From NCBI RefSeq assembly GCF_001423765.1, contig NZ_LMPG01000013.1, forward strand, positions 237,396-301,395: 64,000 nt of DNA. Reading direction: 5' to 3'. Both the position numbers and the translations under genes were made by a program. Each line of letters starts with the position of its first letter. Positions within the stretch are counted from its first letter, which is position 1. The notes under the pieces are model-generated. The model was not told the origin of the DNA, made no database searches, and saw only the letters and a program-made list of their open reading frames with translations. Shown here in pieces: positions 26,591-34,483 of the stretch. Source of the stretch: Sphingomonas sp. Leaf343. Lineage in GTDB: Bacteria > Pseudomonadota > Alphaproteobacteria > Sphingomonadales > Sphingomonadaceae.

Positions 26591-26601
26591 TGGTCTGACA
26601 G
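26591..26601 (+). promoter_or_regulatory. Candidate UxuR-type operator upstream of uxuA
   Basis: TGGTCTGACAG matches TGGTCNGACCA except in the last two bases and keeps the GT-N3-AC core seen in the two palindromes at 22422-22456. It lies about 100 bp before uxuA and downstream of the receptor terminator. A similar half-site, TGGTCTATCAA, follows shortly after. Confidence 0.4.
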
Positions 26602-26703
26602 CATCATTGAAGCTGGTCTATCAAATCGGACGATGCTAGACCGGTCGACAGGATCAACGCCGGCTCGGCCGGCGCCACACAAAGGGACGACCACAGGGTG
26701 ATG

Positions 26704-27918
26704 ATGATCGAGACGATGCGCTGGTTCGGGCCATCCGATCCGGTGACGTTGCGCGACATCCGGCAGGCGGGCGCGACCGGGATCGTCACCGCGCTGCACG
26801 AGATCGCGAACGGCGAGATCTGGCACACGGACGCGATCGCCGCGCGCAAGGCGGAGATCGCCGGTGCCGGCCTCGACTGGTCGGTGGTCGAAAGCCTTCC
26901 CGTCCACGAAGGCATCAAGACCCGCAGCGGCGACTGGGACGCGCTGATCGATCATTACCGCCAGAGCCTGCGCAATCTCGCCGCCTGCGACATCCGCACG
27001 ATCACCTATAACTTCATGCCGGTGCTCGACTGGACGCGCACCGATCTCGGCTGGGCAATGCCGGACGGCGCGCTCGCACTGCGCTTCGAACTAGAGGCGG
27101 CGGCGGTCTACGACCTCCACATCCTGCGTCGCGAGGGAGCGGAGCGTTCCTACGATGCGGCGATGCTCGACCGGGCGGCGCGGCGCTTCCACGCGATGGA
27201 CGACGATCAGCGCCGTCATCTGGAACGCACCGTCATCGCCGGCCTGCCCGGCAGCGAGGAAGCCTTCACCAGCGACCAGTTCCGTCAGGCGCTGGCCGAA
27301 TATGACGCCATCGACGCCGACACGCTGCGCGCCAACCACGTCGCCTTTCTGGAGGCGGTCTGCCCGCTGGCGGACGAACTCGGCATCCAGCTCGTCGTCC
27401 ATCCGGACGATCCGCCCTTCCCGCTGTTCGGCCTGCCCCGCGTGGTCAGCACCGAGGACGATGTCGCCACGCTGTTCCGCCGCGTGCCCAACCGGTCGAA
27501 CGGCCTGTGCTTCTGCGCCGGATCGTTCGGTGCGCGCGCCGACAACGACCTGCCCGGCATGATCGATCGCCTGGGCAGCCGCATCGGCTTCCTGCACCTC
27601 CGCTCCGTCCAGCGCGAACCCGGCGGCGCGTTCCACGAGGCTCCCCATCTGGAAGGAGACGCCGGCATGGTTTCGCTGGTCGCCGCGATCCACGATCTGC
27701 AAACGCGCGAAGGGCGTTCGATCCCGATGCGCCCCGACCACGGTCACCAGATGCTCGACGACCTGTCGAAGCGGACGTTGCCGGGCTATTCGCTGATCGG
27801 GCGGATGCGCGGTCTCGCCGAACTGCGCGGGCTGGAACGCGGCATCGCCCACGCGACCGCCACCCACGCGACCGCCGCCCGCGCGACCGCGCCGACGCGC
27901 GCGACGGTGGCGGCATGA
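26704..27918 (+). CDS. uxuA: Mannonate dehydratase (UxuA)
   Basis: Converts D-mannonate to 2-keto-3-deoxygluconate in hexuronate breakdown. The 404-aa protein aligns from its first residue with E. coli UxuA (MIETMRWFGPSDPVTL against MEQTWRWYGPNDPVSL). It has NFMPVLDWTRTDL, a metal-site region HPDDPPFPLFGLPR, LCFCAGSFG and the late RPDHGHQM. The start at 26704 follows from that alignment; a GTG and an ATG lie 6 and 3 bases earlier. The C terminus carries an extra alanine/threonine-rich tail encoded by a 15-bp tandem repeat. The stop overlaps the uxaC start (ATGA). Confidence 0.95.
   Translation: MIETMRWFGPSDPVTLRDIRQAGATGIVTALHEIANGEIWHTDAIAARKAEIAGAGLDWSVVESLPVHEGIKTRSGDWDALIDHYRQSLRNLAACDIRTITYNFMPVLDWTRTDLGWAMPDGALALRFELEAAAVYDLHILRREGAERSYDAAMLDRAARRFHAMDDDQRRHLERTVIAGLPGSEEAFTSDQFRQALAEYDAIDADTLRANHVAFLEAVCPLADELGIQLVVHPDDPPFPLFGLPRVVSTEDDVATLFRRVPNRSNGLCFCAGSFGARADNDLPGMIDRLGSRIGFLHLRSVQREPGGAFHEAPHLEGDAGMVSLVAAIHDLQTREGRSIPMRPDHGHQMLDDLSKRTLPGYSLIGRMRGLAELRGLERGIAHATATHATAARATAPTRATVAA
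27848..27907 (+). repeat. Approximate 15-bp tandem repeat at the 3' end of uxuA
   Basis: About four units related to CACGCGACCGCCGCC encode the repeated tail HATATHATAARATAP. Units differ by a few bases. It lengthens UxuA beyond the family's usual end without shifting the uxaC start. Confidence 0.6.
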
Positions 27919-29330
27919 CCGCCCGTCCGCTCCGCCTGTCCGACGATCGCCTCTTCCCCAGCGACCCGGATCAGCGGGCGATCGCCCGCAGCCTGTATGC
28001 GCAGATCGGCAGACTGCCGATCGTGTCGCCGCACGGCCATACCGATCCGCGCTGGTTCGCCACCGACGCGGCGTGGACCGACGCGACCAGCCTGTTGCTG
28101 TCGCCCGACCATTATCTCTACCGCATGCTCTACAGCCAGGGGATCGCGCTCGACCGGCTCGGCGTGCCCTCGCGCAGCGGACCGCCGCAGGTCGATCCGC
28201 GGGAGGCTTGGCGCACGCTCGCCGAAAACATGCACCTGTTCCGCGGCACGCCCTCGCAACTGTGGCTCGACCATGTCTTCGCCGAGGTGCTCGGCTTCGA
28301 CGTCGCGCTCGATGCCGGCACCAGCGATCTCTACTTCGATCGCATCGGCGAACTGCTCGCCAGCGACGCCTTCCGCCCGCGCGCGCTGTTCGAGCGGTTC
28401 GACATTGAATTCCTCGCGACGACGGAGGGCGCGGACGATCCCCTCGACGCGCACCGCGCCATCCGCGCTTCCGGCTGGCAGGGCCGCGTCGTCACCACCT
28501 ATCGCCCGGACGGCGTGATCGACGTCGAACACGAAGCCTTCCGCCCGACGATGGAGCGGTTCGGCGAACTGACCGGCGAGGATGTCTGGAGCTGGACCGG
28601 CTATCTCGCCGCGCACCGCCAGCGCCGCGCGGATTTCCGTGCCGCCGGCGCGACCGCGACCGATCACGGCCACGCCACCGCCCGCACTGCCAATCTCGAT
28701 GCCGGTGAAGCGGCGGCACTGTTCGAGCGCGTGATCCGTCCGGATGTCACCGCCGCCGATGCCGAGCTGTTCCGCGCGCAGATGCTGACCGAAATGGCGC
28801 GCATGTCGGTCGAGGATGGCATGGTGATGCAGATCCATCCGGGCAGCTATCGCAACCACAACGCCGCACTGTTCGCCAGCCACGGCCGCGACCGGGGTGC
28901 GGACATCCCGATGCGGGCGGATTTCGTCAACGGCCTGCGCCCGCTGCTGGAGGCGTTCGGCAACGAACCCTCGCTGACGATCATCCTCTTCACGCTGGAC
29001 GAAACCACCTACACGCGCGAACTCGCGCCCCTGGCCGGCCATTATCCGTGCCTGAAGCTCGGCCCGGCATGGTGGTTCCACGATTCGCCGGAGGGGATGC
29101 GCCGCTATCGCGAGATGACGACGGAGACCGCCGGCTTCTACAACACGGTCGGTTTCAACGACGATACGCGCGCCTTCCTGTCGATCCCCGCGCGCCACGA
29201 CGTCGCCCGCCGCGTCGACTGTGCGTGGCTCGCCCGTCTCGTCGCCGAACATCGGCTGGCGGACTGGGAAGCGGCGGAACTGGCGCACGACCTGACCGTG
29301 GGTCTCGTCCGCCGCGCCTACCGGCTGTGA
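27915..29330 (+). CDS. uxaC: Glucuronate isomerase (UxaC)
   Basis: First cytoplasmic enzyme of the pathway, converting D-glucuronate to D-fructuronate or galacturonate to tagaturonate; 471 aa, typical length. Family motifs are the metal-site start LPIVSPHGHTDPRWFA, DHYLYRMLYSQGI, LWLDHVFAEVLGF, MVMQIHPGSYRNHN and GPAWWFHDSPEGMRRYREM. The ATG overlaps the uxuA stop by 4 bp; longer frames reaching back to 27507 lie inside uxuA. No fructuronate reductase (UxuB) is in the window, so that step must be encoded elsewhere. The hexuronate transporter follows 43 bp later. Confidence 0.96.
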   Translation: MTARPLRLSDDRLFPSDPDQRAIARSLYAQIGRLPIVSPHGHTDPRWFATDAAWTDATSLLLSPDHYLYRMLYSQGIALDRLGVPSRSGPPQVDPREAWRTLAENMHLFRGTPSQLWLDHVFAEVLGFDVALDAGTSDLYFDRIGELLASDAFRPRALFERFDIEFLATTEGADDPLDAHRAIRASGWQGRVVTTYRPDGVIDVEHEAFRPTMERFGELTGEDVWSWTGYLAAHRQRRADFRAAGATATDHGHATARTANLDAGEAAALFERVIRPDVTAADAELFRAQMLTEMARMSVEDGMVMQIHPGSYRNHNAALFASHGRDRGADIPMRADFVNGLRPLLEAFGNEPSLTIILFTLDETTYTRELAPLAGHYPCLKLGPAWWFHDSPEGMRRYREMTTETAGFYNTVGFNDDTRAFLSIPARHDVARRVDCAWLARLVAEHRLADWEAAELAHDLTVGLVRRAYRL

Positions 29331-29373
29331 GTCCAGCCGTCCGACCCAATCATGATCTGCCGGGAGAGTGCGC

Positions 29374-30681
29374 GTGAACGGTTCCAGCGAGGCGATCGCC
29401 GCCCCCCCGACCAAGGCGGGCGGGAACGTCCGCTGGGTGATCTGCGCGCTGCTCTTCTTCGCGACCACGATCAACTACATCGACCGTCAGGTCATCGGCA
29501 TCCTGAAGCCGACGTTGCAGAACGAACTCGGCTGGTCCGAGATCGATTACGGCATGATCGTATTCTGGTTCCAGGCCGCCTACGCGATCGGCCTGCTGGC
29601 CTGCGGACCGATCATCGACAAGGTCGGATCGAAGCTCGGCTATGCGGCGGCGATCACGGTGTGGAGCCTCGCCGCGCTGGTCCACGCCTTCGTCCGCAGC
29701 CCCGGCGGGTTCGCCGCCGCCCGCTTCGCGCTCGGCCTGGGGGAATCGGCGAACTTTCCCGCCGCGATCAAGTCGGTCGCGGAGTGGTTTCCGAAAAAGG
29801 AGCGCGCGCTCGCCGCCGGCATTCTCAACGCGGGCGCGAACGTCGGCGCGATCGCGACGCCGATCGTCGTGCCGCTGATCGCCCTCAATTACGGGTGGCA
29901 GGCGGCGTTCTTCATCACCGGTCTGCTCGGCTTCATCTGGCTCGCCGCGTGGCTCACCTTCTATCGCGCGCCGGAGAAGCACCCGCGCATCACGCCGCAG
30001 GAACTGGCCTACATCACCTCCGATCAGGAGAATCACGCCGGCACCGCGACGATCCCGTGGCGGCAGCTGTTCCGCCGTCGCGCGACCTGGGCGTTCGTCC
30101 TCGCCAAGTTCCTGACCGATCCGGTCTGGTATCTGTTCCTGTTCTGGCTGCCGGATTTCTTCGCCAAGCGCCACGGCCTCGATCTCAAGACCTTCGGCCC
30201 GCCGCTGATCGCGGTCTACCTGCTGGCGGATGTCGGCAGCATCGGCGGCGGATGGCTGTCGTCGGCGCTCATCAAGCGCGGCTACAGCGTCAATGCCGGC
30301 CGGAAACTGGCGCTGCTCGCCTCCGCGATCCTCGTCACGCCGATCGTCTTCGCCAGCACGGTGTCCAGCCTGTTCTCAGCCGTCGCGATCATCGGCGTCG
30401 CCGCCGCCGCGCATCAGGGCTGGTCGTCCAACCTCTACACGATGGTGTCCGATACCTTCCCGCGCACCTCGGTCGCCTCTGTCATGGGCATCGGCGGCGC
30501 GGCGGGCGCGGTCGGCGGCATGATTATGGCGCGCTATGTCGGACAGGTTCTGGAGACCGTGGGCAGCTACGTCCCCGTCTTCCTCTGGGCCGGCAGCGCA
30601 TACCTGATCGCCCTGCTGCTCGTGCATCTGCTGGTGCCCAATCTGGAGACGGCGGTTCCGGTCGCGGCGACCGAAGACTAG
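29374..30681 (+). CDS. MFS hexuronate transporter (ExuT-like)
   Basis: Inner-membrane major facilitator of the anion:cation symporter family, 435 aa with 12 predicted segments. Family-typical stretches are TTINYIDRQVIGILKPTLQ, FALGLGESANFPAAIKSVAEWFPKKERALA and GILNAGANVGAIATP, all close to ExuT and related hexuronate carriers. I prefer GTG at 29374, about 8 bases after GGGAG; a GTG at 29368 would add two residues. Position behind uxaC supports import of glucuronate or galacturonate released in the periplasm. Confidence 0.88.
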   Translation: MNGSSEAIAAPPTKAGGNVRWVICALLFFATTINYIDRQVIGILKPTLQNELGWSEIDYGMIVFWFQAAYAIGLLACGPIIDKVGSKLGYAAAITVWSLAALVHAFVRSPGGFAAARFALGLGESANFPAAIKSVAEWFPKKERALAAGILNAGANVGAIATPIVVPLIALNYGWQAAFFITGLLGFIWLAAWLTFYRAPEKHPRITPQELAYITSDQENHAGTATIPWRQLFRRRATWAFVLAKFLTDPVWYLFLFWLPDFFAKRHGLDLKTFGPPLIAVYLLADVGSIGGGWLSSALIKRGYSVNAGRKLALLASAILVTPIVFASTVSSLFSAVAIIGVAAAAHQGWSSNLYTMVSDTFPRTSVASVMGIGGAAGAVGGMIMARYVGQVLETVGSYVPVFLWAGSAYLIALLLVHLLVPNLETAVPVAATED

Positions 30682-30744
30682 CAACCACTTGCACCCGCAC
30701 CCGATTGCCCGAACAAGGGGGCGGCACGGGGGAGGAATAGAGCG

Positions 30745-32025
30745 ATGGACGAACTGGGCGACCGCACCGTCCGCAGGGTGATGACGCGGCTGATCCCGCT
30801 GCTCGGCCTGATCTACATGGTCGCGTATATCGACCGTCAGAACGTGTCCTATGCCAAATTGCAGATGGTCGGCGATCTGGGGCTGAGTGAGGCCGCCTAC
30901 GGATTCGGCGCGGCGCTGTTCTTCATCGGCTATTGCCTGTTCGAGATTCCGAGCAACCTCGTCCTCGAACGCGTCGGCGCGCGGCTGTGGTTCGCGCGGA
31001 TCATGGCCAGCTGGGGCCTCGTCACGCTGCTGCTCGCCTTCACGCCCAACAAGGCGATGTTCTACGTCCTGCGGTTCCTGCTCGGCATGGCGGAGGCGGG
31101 GTTCTTTCCCGGCGTCCTCTACGCGCTGACCTTGTGGTTCCCGCAGGCGCACCGCGCGCGGGCGATCGGGCTGTTCATGGTCGCCAGCGCCTTCGCCAAC
31201 GCGGTCGGCGCCGCGATCGGGGGGATGCTGCTCGACCTCGATGGATCGCTCGGGTTGCGCGGCTGGCAGTGGGTGTTCCTCGCCACGGGCATCCCGGCGC
31301 TGCTGCTGGTGCCCGCCGTCCTGCGCTGGCTGCCGCGCGGGCCGGAGGAGGCACCGTGGCTGTCGACCGCCGAGAAGGCTTGGCTCGCCGCCACGCTGGC
31401 GGCCGAACGCGCCGCTGCCGGCATCGTCGCCCACGGCAATCCGCTGCGCGCGCTGGCCGATCTGCGCGTGCTGATGCTGTGCGGCGCGTATCTGGGCTTT
31501 CCGCTTGCCGCCTATGGCCTCAGCTACTGGCTACCGACGATCGTCCGCGGCTTCGGCGTCTCGAACACCGCCAACGGCTTCCTCAACGTCATCCCGTGGC
31601 TGCTCGTCGCGCTCGCCCTGTGGTGGGTGCCGCGCCATGCCGCGCGCTTCGCGGACCCGCGCTGGCACATCGTCGCCCCCGCGCTGATCGGCGCGGCGGC
31701 GCTCGTCGCCAGCGTGATCGTCCCCGGCGCGGCAGCGAAGTTCGCGCTGTTGTGCATCGCCGCGCCCGCCATATTTTCCGGCCAGCCGGTGTTCTGGACG
31801 CTACCACCCCGCTTCCTGACCGGGGCCGGGGCGGCGGCGGGGTTCGCCGCGATCAACTCCGTCGGCAATCTCGGCGGCTTCGTCGCGCAGACCGTCGTGC
31901 CGCGCATCCGCGACGAAACCGGCAGCGATCTCGCACCGATGCTGTTCCTCGCGGTGTGCCTGTTGCTGGCGGCCGGCGCGGTCCTGCTGGTCGAGCGCCG
32001 ACTGCCGCGTCACCCGCGCGCGTGA
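30745..32025 (+). CDS. MFS transporter, anion:cation symporter family (GudP/tartrate-type)
   Basis: A second, different ACS-family facilitator (426 aa) with the signatures GLIYMVAYIDRQNVSYAKLQM, FGAALFFIGYCLFEIPSNLVLERVGARLW and FLLGMAEAGFFPGVLYALTLWFP. It is more like the sugar-acid/tartrate transporter branch than like ExuT, so it may carry another acid released by the pathway, such as an aldonate or keto-acid. It follows exuT after 63 bp and a GGGGGAGGAA ribosome-binding site. Its stop is 4 bases from the stop of the convergent esterase gene. Confidence 0.85.
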   Translation: MDELGDRTVRRVMTRLIPLLGLIYMVAYIDRQNVSYAKLQMVGDLGLSEAAYGFGAALFFIGYCLFEIPSNLVLERVGARLWFARIMASWGLVTLLLAFTPNKAMFYVLRFLLGMAEAGFFPGVLYALTLWFPQAHRARAIGLFMVASAFANAVGAAIGGMLLDLDGSLGLRGWQWVFLATGIPALLLVPAVLRWLPRGPEEAPWLSTAEKAWLAATLAAERAAAGIVAHGNPLRALADLRVLMLCGAYLGFPLAAYGLSYWLPTIVRGFGVSNTANGFLNVIPWLLVALALWWVPRHAARFADPRWHIVAPALIGAAALVASVIVPGAAAKFALLCIAAPAIFSGQPVFWTLPPRFLTGAGAAAGFAAINSVGNLGGFVAQTVVPRIRDETGSDLAPMLFLAVCLLLAAGAVLLVERRLPRHPRA

Positions 32026-32029
32026 AGGA

Positions 32030-32947
32030 TCAGCGACCGGGGCGCCGATGTCTCGACAGGAACGCCCACAGCGTGTCGTTGTCGACGACCCATTCATGCC
32101 CCCGGCCGACCGAAATCCATGCGACGACCTCGGTGCCGTCGCTGCACCCGGCATAGCGTTCCTCGTATACGGCGGCGGCCACCCACCGCGTCATCGGCGG
32201 CACCGGACAGCCATTCAGCTGCGCCCAGCGCTGCTCCGCCGCGTGCATCGTATAGCGCCAATATCCTGCGCCACCGCCCCCGATCGGGTTCGTCTGGTCC
32301 CGATCGCCGGCAAAGGCGATGACCGACACCGGCGTCGCGGGCCGGCAGGTCGCCGGATCGGGTCTGGCCGGATCGGACGCCAGCGGATGGCCCGCACGCA
32401 GTCCCACGACCGGCGCGATCGCCGCGAACCGCTCCGGCGCGACGCAGCCCAGCCACGACACCATTCGCCCGCCTCCCGACAGGCCCGTCACATAGACGCG
32501 AGCCCGATCGACGCAGCCCGCCGCGACCATGCCGTCGATCAGCCCGCCGATATAGGCGACATCGTCCCGGTCGCCCGGACCCGGCAGCCTGCCCTCGACC
32601 GTCGGCACGCCGGGGATGTTCCAGACGAAGCCGGTCTTGGCGCGGATGCCGCCATCAGGATAGGCGAGCAGAAAGCCGTGAAGGTCCGCCGTCGCCGCCA
32701 GGCCGGAACTCGCCAGCATCTGCGCGCCGGTGCCGGTGCTGCCGTGCAGCAGGATGACGAGCGGCGCGGCCTGCGCGCCCGTCCAGCCCGCCGGAACATG
32801 CACGCCGACCGGCGCCGCGCCCGCGCCCGGCGAAAACCGCGCCGCACCGCCGGAAGCGAGCGGGCACGCCGCCGCGCCGGTGGCGATCACGCCGGAGAGA
32901 CAGGCGAGCGCCCACAGCGCAAGGCGACGATGCGATCCGATGCTCAT
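32030..32947 (-). CDS. Exported PHB-depolymerase/feruloyl-esterase-like hydrolase (LpqC family)
   Basis: A 305-aa exported hydrolase. It has a signal peptide (RRLALWALACLSGVIATGAAAC), an oxyanion stretch VILLHGSTGTGAQML, nucleophile elbow GLSGGGRM, an aspartate in AFAGDRDQTNP and the final histidine in GRGHEWVV. The family includes secreted polyhydroxybutyrate depolymerases and feruloyl or acetyl-xylan esterases. Placed at the end of the hexuronate locus, a role in removing ester decorations from plant glycans is plausible but not proven. Start at MSIGSHRR (32947); codons up to 32983 look untranslated. Confidence 0.78.
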   Translation of the reverse strand: MSIGSHRRLALWALACLSGVIATGAAACPLASGGAARFSPGAGAAPVGVHVPAGWTGAQAAPLVILLHGSTGTGAQMLASSGLAATADLHGFLLAYPDGGIRAKTGFVWNIPGVPTVEGRLPGPGDRDDVAYIGGLIDGMVAAGCVDRARVYVTGLSGGGRMVSWLGCVAPERFAAIAPVVGLRAGHPLASDPARPDPATCRPATPVSVIAFAGDRDQTNPIGGGGAGYWRYTMHAAEQRWAQLNGCPVPPMTRWVAAAVYEERYAGCSDGTEVVAWISVGRGHEWVVDNDTLWAFLSRHRRPGR

Positions 32948-32979
32948 CACAGCCTTGTGCTGGTGCGCACCGCCGGTCG

Positions 32980-33666
32980 TCAATCGCGGCGGCGGACGTA
33001 GAACAGATGCGACTCGATCCGCGCCACTTTAACGAGCGAATCGCGCCAGTACGGCACCATCCAGTCGGTATGGTAATGCGTCGCCCGCCCGACCTCCGGA
33101 TAGACGCGACCGTTCAGCGCCCGCCGCGCCTGACGCCGCGCCTCCGTCCAGCCGGCATGGATCGGCCGCCGCCGGACCGATCCGTCGCAGGTGAACGAGA
33201 ACTGGCACCCGGTGACGCGCGCCGATCCCTGATAGACGACGCCGCAGACGGTTTTCGGGAAACCCCGTGCGCCGACGCGGTTCAGCACGACCTGCATCAC
33301 CGCGCGCTGGCCGCGACGATCGTCGCCGGCCTCGTACAGGGCGGCGGTCGCGAGACATTCGATGGCCTGCTCGCGCGCCGCCGGGCCGCCGCGGAACCGG
33401 AAGCGCGCGGCTCGCCGCAGACGGTCGGCCACGATCGGCACGCGCGCGTTCGATGCCCGCGCGGCCGCCATCGACATCGGCCGGGCACGGTTCGGCGGCG
33501 CGACCGGCAGCGGCAGCGACCCGATCCACGCCGCCAGGGCAATCACCGCGACGACGACACCGACCAGCAACAGCCAGCGTCGCTGCGACGTGGCCCGCCG
33601 CCGCGCCGTCGTTTTGCGCCGTTTCGCGGGCGCACGCCGCCTCTGTTGTCCTCGCGCCTGCGCCAT
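32980..33666 (-). CDS. Membrane-anchored cell wall hydrolase (SleB/Hydrolase_2 family)
   Basis: A 228-aa protein with a very basic cytoplasmic N terminus (QRRRAPAKRRKTTARRR), one transmembrane helix (residues 31-50) and a periplasmic SleB-type domain. The proposed catalytic glutamate sits in ATAALYEAGDD. Other family marks are VMQVVLNRVGARGFPKTVCGVVYQG, CQFSFTCDG and THYHTDWMVPYW. Members cleave peptidoglycan in spore germination or, in non-spore-formers such as this one, wall remodelling. Independent of the upstream esterase-like gene in function. Confidence 0.85.
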   Translation of the reverse strand: MAQARGQQRRRAPAKRRKTTARRRATSQRRWLLLVGVVVAVIALAAWIGSLPLPVAPPNRARPMSMAAARASNARVPIVADRLRRAARFRFRGGPAAREQAIECLATAALYEAGDDRRGQRAVMQVVLNRVGARGFPKTVCGVVYQGSARVTGCQFSFTCDGSVRRRPIHAGWTEARRQARRALNGRVYPEVGRATHYHTDWMVPYWRDSLVKVARIESHLFYVRRRD

Positions 33667-33766
33667 GCCGGCGCGCTGTAGCCCAGCCTCGCGCGCGGAT
33701 CAGCACCCGATCATGCGACCAGCCGCCGCGCGGTGCGTTGCTGCCTCATTCCCGATCAAGGAGAGC

Positions 33767-33997
33767 ATGATGACCGATCACCGGACACCGACCGACATCC
33801 CGACCGATCCCGCGCCGGAAGGCTTTGGCGACCTGCCGATCCAGCCGACCGGTTCGGGTGTCGCCGATCTGGAGATCGCCTATGAGCAGATGCGGCTATC
33901 CGAAGACGATGCCGGCGACGCGATGCCGGTCGACCCCGCCGCGATCCCGACCGACGGCAGCGACGATGCCGTCGAAAGCGCGGCGCACCCGAGCTGA
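33767..33997 (+). CDS. Small acidic hypothetical protein
   Basis: A 76-aa acidic, proline-rich protein (MMTDHRTPTDIPTDPAPEGF...). It is preceded by a clean AAGGAGAG ribosome-binding site, which supports translation from 33767 (or the next codon, 33770). There is no recognisable domain, signal peptide or membrane segment; it looks mostly disordered. The next small gene begins 5 bases after its stop, so the two are probably co-transcribed. Function unknown. Confidence 0.65.
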   Translation: MMTDHRTPTDIPTDPAPEGFGDLPIQPTGSGVADLEIAYEQMRLSEDDAGDAMPVDPAAIPTDGSDDAVESAAHPS

Positions 33998-34002
33998 CCG
34001 GC

Positions 34003-34224
34003 GTGGCGGAAATCGTCATCAGCCCCAGCGGCCCCGGCGCGATCGAAACCGGTCTGATGATCGACGAGACGGGAACGCGCTTCGTCGTATTGACCTTCAA
34101 GGAGCCGGATGGCGATCCGGTCCTCGTCACCTTCACGGTGCCGATCTTCGAGCAATTCTATCGTCATCTCGGCCGCACCGCCGAAGCGGCCGTGGACGAG
34201 GATAGCTGGCAGGTTTCATCCTGA
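34003..34224 (+). CDS. Small hypothetical protein
   Basis: A 73-aa protein starting at GTG (MAEIVISPSGPGAIETGLMIDETGTRFVVL...) with alternating hydrophobic residues suggesting a small beta-rich fold. No family is recognised. It follows the acidic small gene by 5 bases, which suggests translational coupling. It is cytoplasmic by lack of any leader. Confidence 0.6.
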   Translation: MAEIVISPSGPGAIETGLMIDETGTRFVVLTFKEPDGDPVLVTFTVPIFEQFYRHLGRTAEAAVDEDSWQVSS

Positions 34225-34279
34225 TGCGATGATCGGAATGTACAGGAGCGCCGCACGGGGTGCGGCGCTCCCTTACGCA

Positions 34280-34420
34280 TTACTTCTTGCTCTCGCCCGA
34301 TGCGTCGGACACCGCCGACCCTGCCGACTTCAGGTCCTTGCCCGCACCGTTCACCGTGTTGCAGGCCGCGAGCGAGGCCATGCCCATCAGGACGGCGGCG
34401 AAAACGATCGTCTTCTTCAT
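34280..34420 (-). CDS. Entericidin-like small lipoprotein
   Basis: A 46-aa lipoprotein, MKKTIVFAAVLMGMASLAACNTV..., with lipobox LAAC, a mature part of 27 residues (GAGKDLKSAGSAVSDASGESKK) and the entericidin A/B-type glycine/lysine pattern. GGAAGGAA lies just before the start. Entericidins are cell-envelope lipoproteins linked to stress and growth-phase lysis. It sits beside CsbD-like and catalase genes in a stress region. It lies downstream of and co-oriented with the membrane protein gene, separated by a hairpin. Confidence 0.8.
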   Translation of the reverse strand: MKKTIVFAAVLMGMASLAACNTVNGAGKDLKSAGSAVSDASGESKK

Positions 34421-34446
34421 TGATGATTCCTTCCTTGAAAAACATG

Positions 34447-34476
34447 AGCGGCGGACCGGACGGACCGGCCCGCCGC
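34447..34476 (-). terminator. GC-rich hairpin between membrane protein and entericidin genes
   Basis: GCGGCGG and CCGCCGC arms with an inner CCGGACGG/CCGGTCCG pairing form a strong hairpin 8 bp past the membrane-protein stop. On the minus strand it is followed by TCATGTTTTTC, a weak T-run. It is a probable terminator or attenuator ahead of the entericidin gene. Confidence 0.5.
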
Positions 34477-34483
34477 AGTCAGA

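Noticed and set aside
26503..26955. Minus-strand open frame of about 150 codons across the receptor-uxuA gap
   Set aside because: It runs through the intrinsic terminator at 26526-26568 and over the start of uxuA, with no recognisable domain.
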